DNA from: Lolium rigidum
Taxonomy: Eukaryota; Streptophyta; Magnoliopsida; Poales; Poaceae
Assembly: GCF_022539505.1 (NCBI RefSeq)
Contig: NC_061510.1
Coordinates: 228,729,322-228,793,321, forward strand
Direction of reading: 5' to 3'
DNA length: 64,000 bases
Shown: piece after piece, positions 22,175 through 34,600 of the stretch
How positions within the stretch are numbered: the first letter of the stretch is position 1
Layout of the letters: the number at the start of each line of letters is the position of its first letter
Program-made: the position numbers and the translations under genes
Notes under the pieces: generated by a model
Database searches by the model: none
What the model saw: only the letters and a program-made list of their open reading frames with translations
What the model was told of the DNA's origin: nothing

Positions 22175-24593
22175 TGTAATATCCCAGGTAATGGGGTTAC
22201 AAAAATAGAGGAAACAGATGTGTGCATTGCATTCATGCATAGAAAATCCGGGGAATTTTCGCGCTTTAAAGTAAAACAGTCACGATGAATCGAAGTTTCA
22301 CTTGACCTTGGTGGAATTGAAGTAGCTCATCAAGTCAAGCGCTATAAACCTCAATATGACTTTGCCAAAACTTTGTTTTGGGTAGAGATGGTTTGATCTA
22401 AGGGGTTAGATCAAATGGAACTAATAATCAACACAACAACACCTTACTCAATGATCAACTACTTGATCTTATAACAGATCATAATATGGTAATCATTGCC
22501 ATAACATAAGAACATCTGTTTAAGTACAAACCAAGTAACAATAAAATGGAGAAACCATTCTTAAATATCTTCTCCATGTCTTAAAACTAATCCGTAATCC
22601 TACCATGAAACCTCATGGTATTCATTCCACTTCAACATTGGAATTATAACAAGAAGATCCACTCCAGAAATAGATATTCTTCTCCATTCCAAGTTATTAC
22701 ACATCAAAACTAGAGAGGTGAGAGTTCTATAGTATTTATTAGTGAAGCAATTGAAAACCTTAAGCTAAAACCTTGGATATACATCCATGTATTCCAACCA
22801 TCACTTTGAAGAAGAACCCTAGGATATTATTCCAGACCATTCCTAGGGAGAGAACCCAATTATATTAAACATAGATATTGATGAACACATCATTCTCTAT
22901 GGAGCCTAACCTTAGGTTAGTATTAAAGACCTTTCCAAATGAGAGAGACCAATCATACAAATCATAGCTTTACCTATTAATGAACAAAGGACAACCTTTG
23001 AACTAAAGTATTAGGTTGTAAACCATTTCCCTTGGAGTGGTGAGATAACCTAATATCACATGGAATAATACCATATCCATGAATTGATAAAGTAAGGAGG
23101 AGATTAATTCAAGCAAGATAGTCAAGTGGAGTTGTAGACTTAATACCTATTGAGATATTGTGAATACACCATAAACCCTAGAATAACTATCCCTATATGA
23201 GAGAGCTCAAGCTATGGTGTTACACTCAAGTTAGTGAGGCAACACTTGGAGTTGAGGGAAAGAACTATCCATATACCCAGATGATTATATCATCATTCCC
23301 TGGAAAGAACCCTAAGTAATATCTCAGGCATTCTCCTGGGATATAAATTAGGAGGTAACCATATCCATTCATGATAATATAAGAAAGAAACAATATCTAG
23401 TTGATCAAGACAATACTTAATCTTGGGAGTGAGAAACCTAATTCTTGAGAGAGAACTTAGGAAGCCAAACCTTGATCATTATAAATTATGTAGTGATCAT
23501 AAACCCTAAGAACTTGAAGTAGAGGATATAAGCACATAAGAAAAGCTTAGAGTTAAAGCCTATAATTTATATGGTGAGAAACCCTTCATCAATAATAACC
23601 AAAGTTAACTATAAAAAGAAATATAGCTACTTTAGTTACTTCAACAATAAATTAAGGACAATAAAAGAAGTCTATTGGTAGAAGATAACACAAATTCTTA
23701 TATCCTTAGTAACTAAAGGAGCACATGAAATAACAAGTAAGTAACCATTTAATCATGCATTGGGGAGAGTAAACCTAGCCAATGCAACATGTGTCATCCC
23801 ATATCTACAACCTAGCATTATATCTCAACCCTAGTTTGTGCATCACATGGGGATCACTAATATAATCCTAAAACCATTCCTGAGCTCAAATATGAGCCAG
23901 GGAACTATTTAACCAACTCTGAAATGAATCAAGATAGCAATTTAACCTATCTTACAAGCCATGCCTATGTAGGTGCAACTAACTAGTGTTTCCATATAAA
24001 GAGAAGTCTCATGAGAGGAATGAGATCCACCTTAACCATATTAAACTAAGGGTTTGTAAGGGACAATAATACTTTAAAAAAAATGCCTTAAACAATTATC
24101 CAAATCCATCACAACCACGAGCACATGAAATAATGACATGAGATCATATTCTTAAATAAGATACTAAATAATGAGCTATGCCTTGTAAATTGTTTCCTGC
24201 AAGGTAACAAAAACTTAACTATCAATAGGTACTTAAAAGGGCCTATTAAAAAAATAGTTGGACCACCATAATTTGATATTAGAAATTATGACTATATAGA
24301 TGCCAATTCCAAACTCTAATAACATTCAATAAATAAGGGTGTCATCACACATATAAAATATTTCTAAGATCTCATAGTAAGTTATATTAGTATCTTTATA
24401 AACTCCAAAAAGATTCACACATTTAAAAACCCGCAAAACAGAATGGAAATTCAAACCAGATTTAAATAGAAAATACAAAATAGAAAAGAAACAAAGAGAG
24501 GAGGCTTACCAGGCTAAACCAAGCCAGCACAGCCCGAAGGAGCCCAACAGAAGCCCAACCACGCCAGTCCAGCCCGACCCACGTAACGATTCG

Positions 24594-25178
24594 TATAAAA
24601 AAGAAGAAAAGCATGTTCTTCTTCTTCCCTGAGAACGACACGGCGGAGGAGCGCCCAGGCCACGTCCCCGGCGACGATAAGCTCGACCCGAACGTCGCCA
24701 AACCCTCCAGAATTTCACCTTATCGAATTCGCATCCGTCCTCATCCATAAATCTCCAAGATTCGTGCCTGGAGACCTCACCTACATCACCGTCGAATCGA
24801 GTCCATCGCCGGCAGGGAAGTTACGATTGAGACCTCTCTGTGAGCTATAAGATCGTCTCAAGCGTCACCAGAGAACCCTAATGCCTCTCCGCGCACTCAA
24901 TCGTCCTTTAACCCTCCCCATTTCTCGCAATCTTCCCGTACTGGCCGCCGGCGTTCATCACGAATTCGCCAATTCTGACCACCCCGGAGATCGTGAGGTG
25001 GCACGGGCGACGCGCCTCTTCTAGCTGATCCTCAGGGCGAAGCCAAGCATCGAGGGGAACCAGGAGCTGAGCGAATTTTGCAGTTTTTCATCACCGGCCA
25101 TCGCCGGAATCCGCGAGTTCGTGTCCATCTCCGTCGTCAATCGACACCATCAAGCAAACCAGCAACCTCAGGGTGAGT
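24594..25178 (+). promoter_or_regulatory. Candidate core promoter, GC-rich leader and splice donor in the LARD A LTR
   Basis: TATAAAA at 24594-24600 precedes about 580 bp of GC-rich sequence ending in CAACCTCAGG followed by GTGAGT (25173-25178), a strong splice donor. The same arrangement occurs in the right LTR (34041-34047 and 34621-34626). It would fit a spliced leader of the LTR transcript, but no transcript evidence is available. Confidence 0.35.
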
Positions 25179-26545
25179 TTGCGCTCCTCTGGAACCTTCT
25201 TTCGCATCGTTTCGTTGGTTGTAGCTATAGATAGCTACTCGGCCGGATTGCGCCGCCGCAGTTGAGCTCGCCGGAGCCATCTCTGGTGACCGGCGGGAAG
25301 AAACACTACCACCATCGTTCTCATAACGTTATGGGGATTCGAAAACAAGTACTAGTTCGTCCGGGGAGGCCTTAAATCGGCGGCGCGGTCGTTTTCTGGC
25401 CGCCGGCGTCAAGCCGCCGGCGAGAGCGACGTGGCTAGTGGGTCCCCCATGAGGTCTTTGACCAGTCTTTGTCCAGGTGGCCGCTGACATGGATTCGGGC
25501 CCCATCTGTCATTGTCTGTGGTTAGGATTGAACCTGTACAAGTCATATTTCTGTTTAAATTTCAAATTTCATTAAGATCTGAAACTTTGCAAATTTATAG
25601 GAAATTCATTTTAACTCAGAAAAATCAAAATAAGATATCAAAATTCTTCTAAAAGAAAATTCTATCCAATAAAAATATAATATGAAATTTTTATTTTTAA
25701 TAAAAATTTAATTGTTTTAAACTTAATAATTAAGCCTTTTCTATTAATTCTAAATGCAAATAAAATCCAATAACTAGGAAAATTGTCCAAATTAAATAAA
25801 AACCAGTAAATAAATAAAGAAACCATTAAAACTAATTTTCTTTATTTATTATTTTGTTAAATCATTATTATAAAGATTTAAACCCTGATTAATAATCACC
25901 CAAATTATTAATTGTTTAAAAATAATAAAATACCAAATTTATTATTATTTTTATTTCAGAGTTATTAATAAATCCAACTTTATAATGAAGATATTAACCT
26001 AAGAACTAGTAGTAATTATGAAACCCTAGATCCATTTTAAATAACAATATGGTTTCCTAATTTTATATGAAACCCTAAAAACCTAAAGTCATTAGGAACC
26101 CTTAGCTCCATTATTTCATGTGCACCTTAAATTTGTTTCTAACCTAACCCTAGGTTAGAACCTGGGATCATGTTACTCAATTATCATAGAGCCATGACTA
26201 GCAACTAAATACTAGTTCAAATCCACATAAAATATGGGAACCCTATCACTACTAATTAGCATTCCATGTGTTCATCTTCATCAGACCTAAATAATCAAGT
26301 AGGGTCGACCAAGTGCAAACCCTAGATCCTATTACTAAAACAATCATCCTTAAGTATCCATGCTTAGCATCACATCAATGTGATGAACCCCAGGAGCAAC
26401 TATGCCAAATCTTGAGTATTACCTAACCATATTCCACTAAACCCTACTAGTGTTGGATACTTATCAACCATCCTATTTAAGAGCCAATTATTCTTTACTT
26501 AATAGAACCAACAGTAAAACCTAGACCATCTCAACCCTAATTGAT

Positions 26546-26598
26546 ATACTTCTTATTATTTAAGAAGTATGTTCTTCAAAAGTTATTCTTTTGAAGAA
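26546..26598 (+). repeat. Paired perfect hairpins in the LARD A LTR
   Basis: Hairpin 1 is ATACTTCTTA-TTATT-TAAGAAGTAT (26546-26570). Hairpin 2 is TTCTTCAAAAG-TTATT-CTTTTGAAGAA (26572-26598), with the same 5-base loop. A related pair lies at 26851-26895. The right LTR has the first pair at 35992-36044, and the third LTR in this window has three related units. Confidence 0.9.
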
Positions 26599-28769
26599 AA
26601 CTAAGAGTAGCCAGCAACCATGTCTTATAGGACCTATAAACCTTAACTATCTAGCACCAATCAGGTATACCAACCCTGATAGCAATCAAACACTAATAAT
26701 TTCTTAAGACACTTATGCTTCACTAAAACCATACAAGCCCTAGTGGTTGATGAATCAAACATCCTTAAGATCCATCTACTCTCCTTACCCTAGAAACTAG
26801 TTAGAACCCATAATAAACCATAGAACTCCACAACCCTGATTATTATACTTGTTCTTTATTAAAGAACATGTTCTTCAAAAGTTATTCTTTTGAAGTATAT
26901 AATAATCAATCATTAACCATGACATATAGTGCTAAAACCAGCCACTATTCATTACATGTTAGGATTATACCAAATGTTATTATTGTGTGCTATTAATGCT
27001 ATTGTTATGATATGTTGCAACACTTGTTTATGATACCATGTAACCACACCTAAATAAGAACCTTGTTTGTGAATTACTCTGAAAGTACAACACACTCTAA
27101 ACCAATCATATCAACTCACTAATCCTAAATCATCGGGGTTAGGTCACGCTTAGAGCGATTGCATCTCATACTTATGCATTATTGCATCCTTGCCAATCTT
27201 TTAAACATCGTCCTTACCAGACGATGATGCTATTTCAGAATTTGGAGTTATTGCGTATCGAAGACCTTGTCTGCATAATCTTGCAACCAAGAAAGGCAAG
27301 TTCATCGCTTGCTCATGTCATTGGAGTATTTTTACCAAATTACTTGCAAAGTACTATGTTTATCACTATTGCATAAAAAGGCAAAACCACTATTTTCATA
27401 ACTATGAATATGACTATGTGGTGGGCAATGGAACCATGGATTGTGTTGATATGGTGGAGGTTCCATTGCAAGGGTTTATATCCATCTAGGATTAAACAAC
27501 AAATGTCGTCCAGTGATTCTTTTGCCGTAATACCCGTGTTAACCATAAGATCCGGAGTGGGACGGGGTAGTCAAAAGTGTTTCCACCTCTCGTTCATCAA
27601 CGGATGCGCTTTACCGTAGTACACTTGTAATCCAAGGGGGCAAGCGGTGAGGCTGGGGAGCCCTAAGTCCCCACGGTAGAGACCGTAGTACACTTGTCGC
27701 CCGAGGAGAAAGCGGTGAGGTTGGGGAGTCCTAAGTCCCCACGGTATTGCGGTCTATGATGGGTTGCAGCTGCCGGTGTAGGAATGTATGGTAGAGCCCT
27801 GCATTGACGTCGTGGTCGGGGTCCACCCTGAAATCTATGGGAATAATGGGACCGGCGTGGACCCAGGGTCGGAGTTTGCAACAAAGGGTGGGTGTTCGAG
27901 GTAGCGGAGGAACATGATTGGCTAGACCTTATACCGGACCTCACACCATAGGAAGTGTGGACGGGAAGATCACCCGGTTGGCACCAAGGTTAAGATCTCT
28001 TATGGGTAAAGCAACACACCTTTGCAGAGTGTAATGAATCGTGACCTGTCACTCCCTGTTCCGGGATATGGAACTGCGAACGCTGCCGGAAAGAAACTCC
28101 ATGAAGTTCTAGTAAACCGGTGAAGGCTGACGGACATAGTTCTTCTGAATAAAAGCAACCTTTTGAAGAAATGGTTATGAAAACTTGCATTGGTATTAGA
28201 CTTTCTGGTCTAATGCAGTAGCTAGTGCATTAAACACCTCTTTTTCTATAATGAACTTGTTGAGTACGCTCGTACTCATCCCACTCTTAAATCCCCTGCT
28301 TAGATATGGAGGCATCGAAGGAGGATCTACACTGCAACTCGAAGGCCGATGAGTCAACAACTACTTCAAGAGACAGGACCCTGTCAGAGGAGTCAGATAC
28401 CACATCCAACAAGGAGAAAACCTAGTTTAGCCATAGAAGGGAACTAGCTTCCTAAACCTAGCTCCTATTTAGCTAGAATCTATTCATAGCCTCTATAGCT
28501 AGTTAAATACTCTACAAATAGAGTTCGTGATAAGACTAGACTACGAGTCGTTCTTCTGGAGTTTATTTGCGGTTTTACCTCATTGTAAAGTAGGAGGTCT
28601 GTGATGATCTTATGTAACGAGTTAATGTTGTAATTCTATAGACATGCCTTGGACCCGCATATGTTTCTGTTGTACCACTCGAGCGATATAATACTGGTGG
28701 AACGGTGTTTCATTGGTGTTATATCAGACTTGCATACTACACCATGCAGTGGTATGTCGGGTCACCACA

Positions 28770-31622
28770 GCTGGTATCAGAGCAAATGCTTTGACCCTAG
28801 GATTAAAACCCTTTAAAGGAGACCCATAGGTTTGGTAGTGTCTATAGGAAGTGGTCTTAGCTAAATCAAATCTTTTTATGACTTGAGATGGGTATTCACT
28901 TGAGAATAATCCTGACACACTTGAGTCAACCTTTTTATCTATCTTTCCTAAGTGAAGTTAGTTAGCTAATCCCAGACATGTAGCACACCTTTACATTCTT
29001 AAAACAATAGATGAGTAGATCACAATTGGTATACAATACATGGTAGTCCAAAGAGAGGATACAACCATAAGGAAAATATCCTATTGGAAGATGTGTACCA
29101 ACAACTGTTATGGTTAAGTTAGAATTACCCAGACCTGTAATAGGAGTAATATCAAGTAATAAAGATAAGGAAGATGTCCTACTAGAAGGGTATACCAATA
29201 CCAGTAATAGGGTAAGTAAAATTTATCTAAACTTGTGAAACAACTGATAGTAAGTGGTACAAACACGTTATATGAGGTAGTATAGACCATGATGAGTCAA
29301 TCATGGGAGGTAAGAAAGTGAGATATGAATAAAATATGTCTACTTATAGGGTAGAGATGTTAATCATATATGATTCATCTGAGAATCGTTATGTGATGGA
29401 ATAGAACATCATAAATATTTAGGAGAAGTACAATAAGAAGTCAGGTGCTCACCAATAGTGCAAGAGTTGTGTTCCAAAACCATGGGAGGTGTGCCAATCA
29501 CATCATGACCACAGGTTTATAGTAGAAACACTTGGAAGTATAGTAACTATATTCCAATAGTTATGTGTTTAGAGTAGCCATGTTAGAACTCAATGTATCA
29601 TAGGAAGTAGTCCTCAACAGCACTAATATATGGTCTAATACTTTGTTAGTACTTCCAAACAAAACTAGGTTAACTTTAACTATCCTAGACCACTTTATTT
29701 CAAGTTTATCTCATTGCAAATGTGCAATTATGGTAAATGTTGAGATAAATAGTAGAAATCCACATATTCGTGATAAGTATCACGATATAAACCTATCTAT
29801 GTGGTGCTATATACTACACATCTGAGCCTGATGTTTAGAGATGTCTTACTCAACTCTTTTATTCAGGCTTATGATGGTGTGTATTATAAGCACAAAGCTG
29901 AATCTTCTTGGATTTTATTGGATTTTCATTGATTGACTAGATCCATACATAAAGTTTGACTTTGATATGCAAATGCATGTTGCAATATCAGGTTCTTACT
30001 TGATGCTATAGATCTAGAGGGTAATGGTATTCGTGTGAGGAAGTGACGAATTATGGAAGATTCCGAAGACAAGATGAAGATGCATCAGAAAAAGGAAGTA
30101 AAGTTGTGGGAAGTAACCACAATACCCTGAAGGAAGTACAACCAAAAAACTCATGCTTACCTCAACAGAGGAGTACTTAAGTACATTAGAAGCATGACGG
30201 TGAGAAATATAATGATTATGGTGAAGCTCAAGCAGATCCATACTTAATATAGAAGAGGGAATGCATGGGAATCCACCTTGGATACTATATTCATAGTGGT
30301 TTTCTTGCAAAATAAACCCTGAAGAGAGGAAGATGACCTATGAAACCATAGTTGATGTAAGAAGACCATAGTTGATATCAGAAGACCAAAATTGGTATAG
30401 GATCAATACTGCGAGATAGAGTAGAAGATGTCTCGTCCAGTTGATCAAAACCTATAATAGAGTACACTTTTAAATAACAAATAGCCACAGTTGATATCAA
30501 ACAACTCACACTGATATCAAATAAACCACAGTTGGTATAAGATAAACCACGACTGGTAGAACAAATAAAATTTTGCCAGTCAAATAATTTAGACCTATAA
30601 ACATTTAGTCAAAGAATTCACGTTGGATGTCCACGATTGAGTGGATACACCACGAAGATTCTTCGCCAAACCTTAGAGGAGTATAAATCATAAACTAGAC
30701 TTAGACCAATATTCTAATCATAAGTCCAATACTTGGAAGTAAAGGAGTTGAACATCATAAGAAAACTCTAAGGGGTAGAGTAAAGATTGAGTTGACTGTA
30801 CAATCAATCAATATTTTGAGTAAGATACATGAAGAAGGTCTGAACTGAGAGGAAGTTCGATCTTATTTTCATAAGATTGTTGAACACTACTTTCAGAAGG
30901 ATGTCAGACCAGAAGCCGAGATTTATACCTCAAGGAAGTAAGAATTGGATAATAGCTTGAGTAGGTGAGTACTATTTACTCAGAAGAACGAAAGTTCAAG
31001 TCAGCTAATGTTAATGAAGTTGGACGAAGAAAATACCGTAGACCAAATACAGCTCAAGAAGGCCAAAGACTGAAGTAGATTGACCATACCAAAATCAAAG
31101 ACTAATAGAATGATTCCTTTCATGGAACCTAAATAACCCAAAATAGTTATAGGTATAAATTATAAACCATGATTGGATGGACTAAATGAGTCCAATCCAT
31201 TCTTGGAGGAATAAACCATCATGATCAATTCTATGTTAAGTACCTTACTTAGTACCATTATTGCAGTTTTGGTAGTAAGGGAAGCCAAAGACCTACTTTA
31301 TCAATTAGGAGTTTATTATCAAATTAGTCTTCAGATAAGACTAGCAGCACCAGAATAAGTCCCAATCATTGAATCTTCAATAGGAATGAAAACAAGATTA
31401 TGATATTGAAAGAAATCATGGAATTGAAGTAAGGAGCCATGGTTCAGAGATAGACACTATTGGATTCCAGGAAGAATCTGGACAAGGGATATATTCAATT
31501 ATATCCAGTAAGATCACCACGGAGTTCGAGAAAAGATATAGTCTGCACAAGTCAGATCCACACTCCGGAAACGTGAGAGAGTTCAAACTTCGAGGACGAA
31601 GTTTAGTTTAAGGGGTACAGAC
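28770..31622 (+). other. LARD A interior: primer site, noncoding domain, polypurine tract
   Basis: The primer site is at 28772-28783. The interior has only short open frames (longest about 98 codons, 30014-30310 minus), without recognisable motifs. Between about 30335 and 30560 a degenerate unit resembling ACCACAGTTGATATCAAA recurs several times. The end TTTAAGGGGTACAGAC (about 31607-31622) is the polypurine tract. A structural RNA role such as packaging is the usual suggestion for LARD interiors. Confidence 0.85.
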
Positions 31623-34600
31623 TGTAATATCCCAGGTAATGGGGTTACAAAAATAGAGGAAACAGATGTGTGCATTGCATTCATGCACAGAAAATCTAGA
31701 GAATTTTCGCGCTTTAAAGTAAAACAGATCACGATGAATCGAAGTTTCACTTGACCTTGGTGGAATTGAAGTAGCTCATCAAGTCAAGCGCTATAAACCT
31801 CAATGTGACTTTGCCAAAACTTTGTTTTGGGTAGAGATGGTTTGATCTAAGGGGTTAGATCAAATGGAACTAATAATCAACACAACAACACCTTACTCAA
31901 TGATAAACTACTTGATCTTATAACAGATCATAATATGGTAATCATTGCCATAACATAAGAACATCTGTTTAAGTACAAACCAAGTAACAATAAAATGGAG
32001 AAACCATTCTTAAATATCTTCTCCATGTCTTAAAACTAATCCGTAATCCTACCATGAAACCTCATGGTATTCATTCCACTTCAACATTGGAATTATAACA
32101 AGAAGATCCACTCCAGAAATAGATATTCTTCTCCATTCCAAGTTATTACACATAAAACCTAGAGAGGTGAGAGTTCTATAGTATTTATTAGTGAAGCAAT
32201 TGAAAACCTTAAGCTAAAACCTTGGATATACATCCATGTATTCCAACCATCACTTTGAAGAAGAACCCTAGGATATTATTCCAGACCATTCCTAGGGAGA
32301 GAACCCAATTATATTAAACATAGATATTGATGAACACATCATTCTCTATGGAGCCTAACCTTAGGTTAGTATTAAAGACCTTTCCAAATGAGAGAGACCA
32401 ATCATACAAATCATAGCTTTACCTATTAATGAACAAAGGACAACCTTTGAACTAAAGTATTAGGTTGTAAACCATTTCCCTTGGAGTGGTGAGATAACCT
32501 AATATCACATGGAATAATACCATATCCATGAATTGATAAAGTAAGGAGGAGATTAATTCAAGCAAGATAGTCAAGTGGAGTTGTAGACTTAATACCTATT
32601 GAGATATTGTGAATACACCATAAACCCTAGAATAACTATCCCTATATGAGAGAGCTCAAGCTATGGTGTTACACTCAAGTTAGTGAGGCAACACTTGGAG
32701 TTGAGGGAAAGAACTATCCATATACCCAGATGATTATATCATCATTCCCTGGAAAGAACCCTAAGTAATATCTCAGGCATTCTCCTGGGATATAAATTAG
32801 GAGGTAACCATATCCATTCATGATAATATAAGAAAGAAACTGTATCTAGTTGATCAAGACAATACTTAATCTTGGGAGTGAGAAACCTAATTCTTGAGAG
32901 AGAACTTAGGAAGCCAAACCTTGATCATTATAAATTATGTAGTGATCATAAACCCTAAGAACTTGAAGTAGAGGATATAAGCACATAAGAAAAGCTTAGA
33001 GTTAAAGCCTATAATTTATATGGTGAGAAACCCTTCATCAATAATAACCAAAGTTAACTATAAAAAGAAATATAGCTACTTTAGTTACTTCAACAATAAA
33101 TTAAGGACAATAAAAGAAGTCTATTGGTAGAAGATAACACAAATTCTTATATCCTTAGTAACTAAAGGAGCACATGAAATAACAAGTAAGTAACCATTTA
33201 ATCATGCATTGGGGAGAGTAAACCTAGCCAATGCAACATGTGTCATCCCATATCTACAACCTAGCATTATATCCAAACCCTAGTTTGTGCATCACATGGG
33301 GATCACTAATATAATCCTAAAACCATTCCTGAGCTCAAATATGAGCCAGGGAACTATTTAACCAACTCTGAAATGAATCAAGATAGCAATTTAACCTATC
33401 TTACAAGCCATGCCTATGTAGGTGCAACTAACTAGTGTTTCCATATAAAGAGAAGTCTCATGAGAGGAATGAGATCCACCTTAACCATATTAAACTAAGG
33501 GTTTATAAGGGACAATAATACTTTAAAAAATGCCTTAAACAATTATCCAAATCCATCACAACCACGAGCACATGAAATAATGACATGAGATCATATTCTT
33601 AAATAAGATACTAAATAATGAGCTATGCCTTGTAAATTGTTTCCTGCAAGGTAACAAAAACTTAACTATCAATAGGTACTTAAAAGGGCCTATTAAAAAA
33701 ATAGTTGGACCACCATAATTTGATATTAGAAATTATGACTATATAGATGCCAATTCCAAACTCTAATAACATTCAATAAATAAGGGTGTCATCACACATA
33801 TAAAATATTTCTAAGATCTCATAGTAAGTTATATTAGTATCTTTATAAACTCCAAAAAGATTCACACATTTAAAAACCTGCAAAACAGAATGGAAATTCA
33901 AACCAGATTTAAATAGAAAATACAAAATAGAAAAGAAACAAAGAGAGGAGGCTTACCAGGCTAAACCAAGCCAGCACAGCCCGAAGGAGCCCAACAGAAG
34001 CCCAACCACGCCAGTCCAGCCCGACCCACGTAACGATTCGTATAAAAAAAGAAGAAAAGCACGTTCTTCTTCTTCCCTGAGAACGACACGGCGGAGGAGC
34101 GCCCAGGCCACGTCCCCGGCGACGATAAGCTCGACCCGGACGTCGCCAAACCCTCCAGAATTTCACCTTATCGAATTCGCATCCGTCCTCATCCATAAAT
34201 CTCCAAGATTCGTGCCTGGAGACCTCACCTACATCACCGTCGAATCGAGTCCATCGCCGGCAGGGAAGTTACGATTGAGACCTCTCTGTGAGCTATAAGA
34301 TCGTCTCAAGCGTCACCAGAGAACCCTAATGCCTCTCCGCGCACTCAATCGTCCTTTAACCCTCCCCATTTCTCGCAATCTTCCCGTACTGGCCGCCGGC
34401 GTTCATCACGAATTCGCCAATTCTGACCACCCCGGAGATCGTGAGGTGGCACGGGCGACGCGCCTCTTCTAGCTGATCCTCAGGGCGAAGCCAAGCATCG
34501 AGGGGAACCAGGAGCTGAGCGAATTTTGCTGTTTTTCATCACCGGCCATCGCCGGAATCCGCGAGTTCGTGTCCATCTTCGTCGTCAATCAACACCATCA

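Larger units (their letters stand above)
22175..28769 (+). repeat. Left LTR of LARD A (6595 bp)
   Basis: It starts TGTAATATCCCAGG and ends GTCACCACA. In order it has an AT-rich 2.3 kb, a GC-rich leader-like block (about 24500-25530), a very AT-rich block (25540-26000), a part with paired hairpins (26546-26600 and 26851-26895) and a conserved moderately GC-rich block (27180-28400). ORFs such as 24506-24748 and 27663-27944, all on the minus strand, are short, lack known domains and are not kept equally in the third copy, so I do not call genes. Confidence 0.95.

Noticed and set aside
22046..22240. ORF that joins the gag piece to LARD A LTR sequence
   Set aside because: The N-terminal part is LTR sequence read through the insertion junction. 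Only the part left of 22174 is gag.
24462..24748. Minus-strand ORFs MDEDGCEFDKVKF... in the GC-rich block of the LARD A LTR (also 33909-34196)
   Set aside because: They are short, the frame differs between the two LTR copies, and no domain is visible. More likely part of a noncoding leader read backwards.
27663..27944. Minus-strand ORF with His/Pro-rich composition in the LARD A LTR
   Set aside because: It lies in a conserved LTR block but opposite to the element sense, and its frame is not kept in the third copy.
28770..31622. Possible degenerate reverse transcriptase in the LARD A interior
   Set aside because: I looked for catalytic or gag motifs in all frames and saw none. A few suggestive words were isolated and not collinear.
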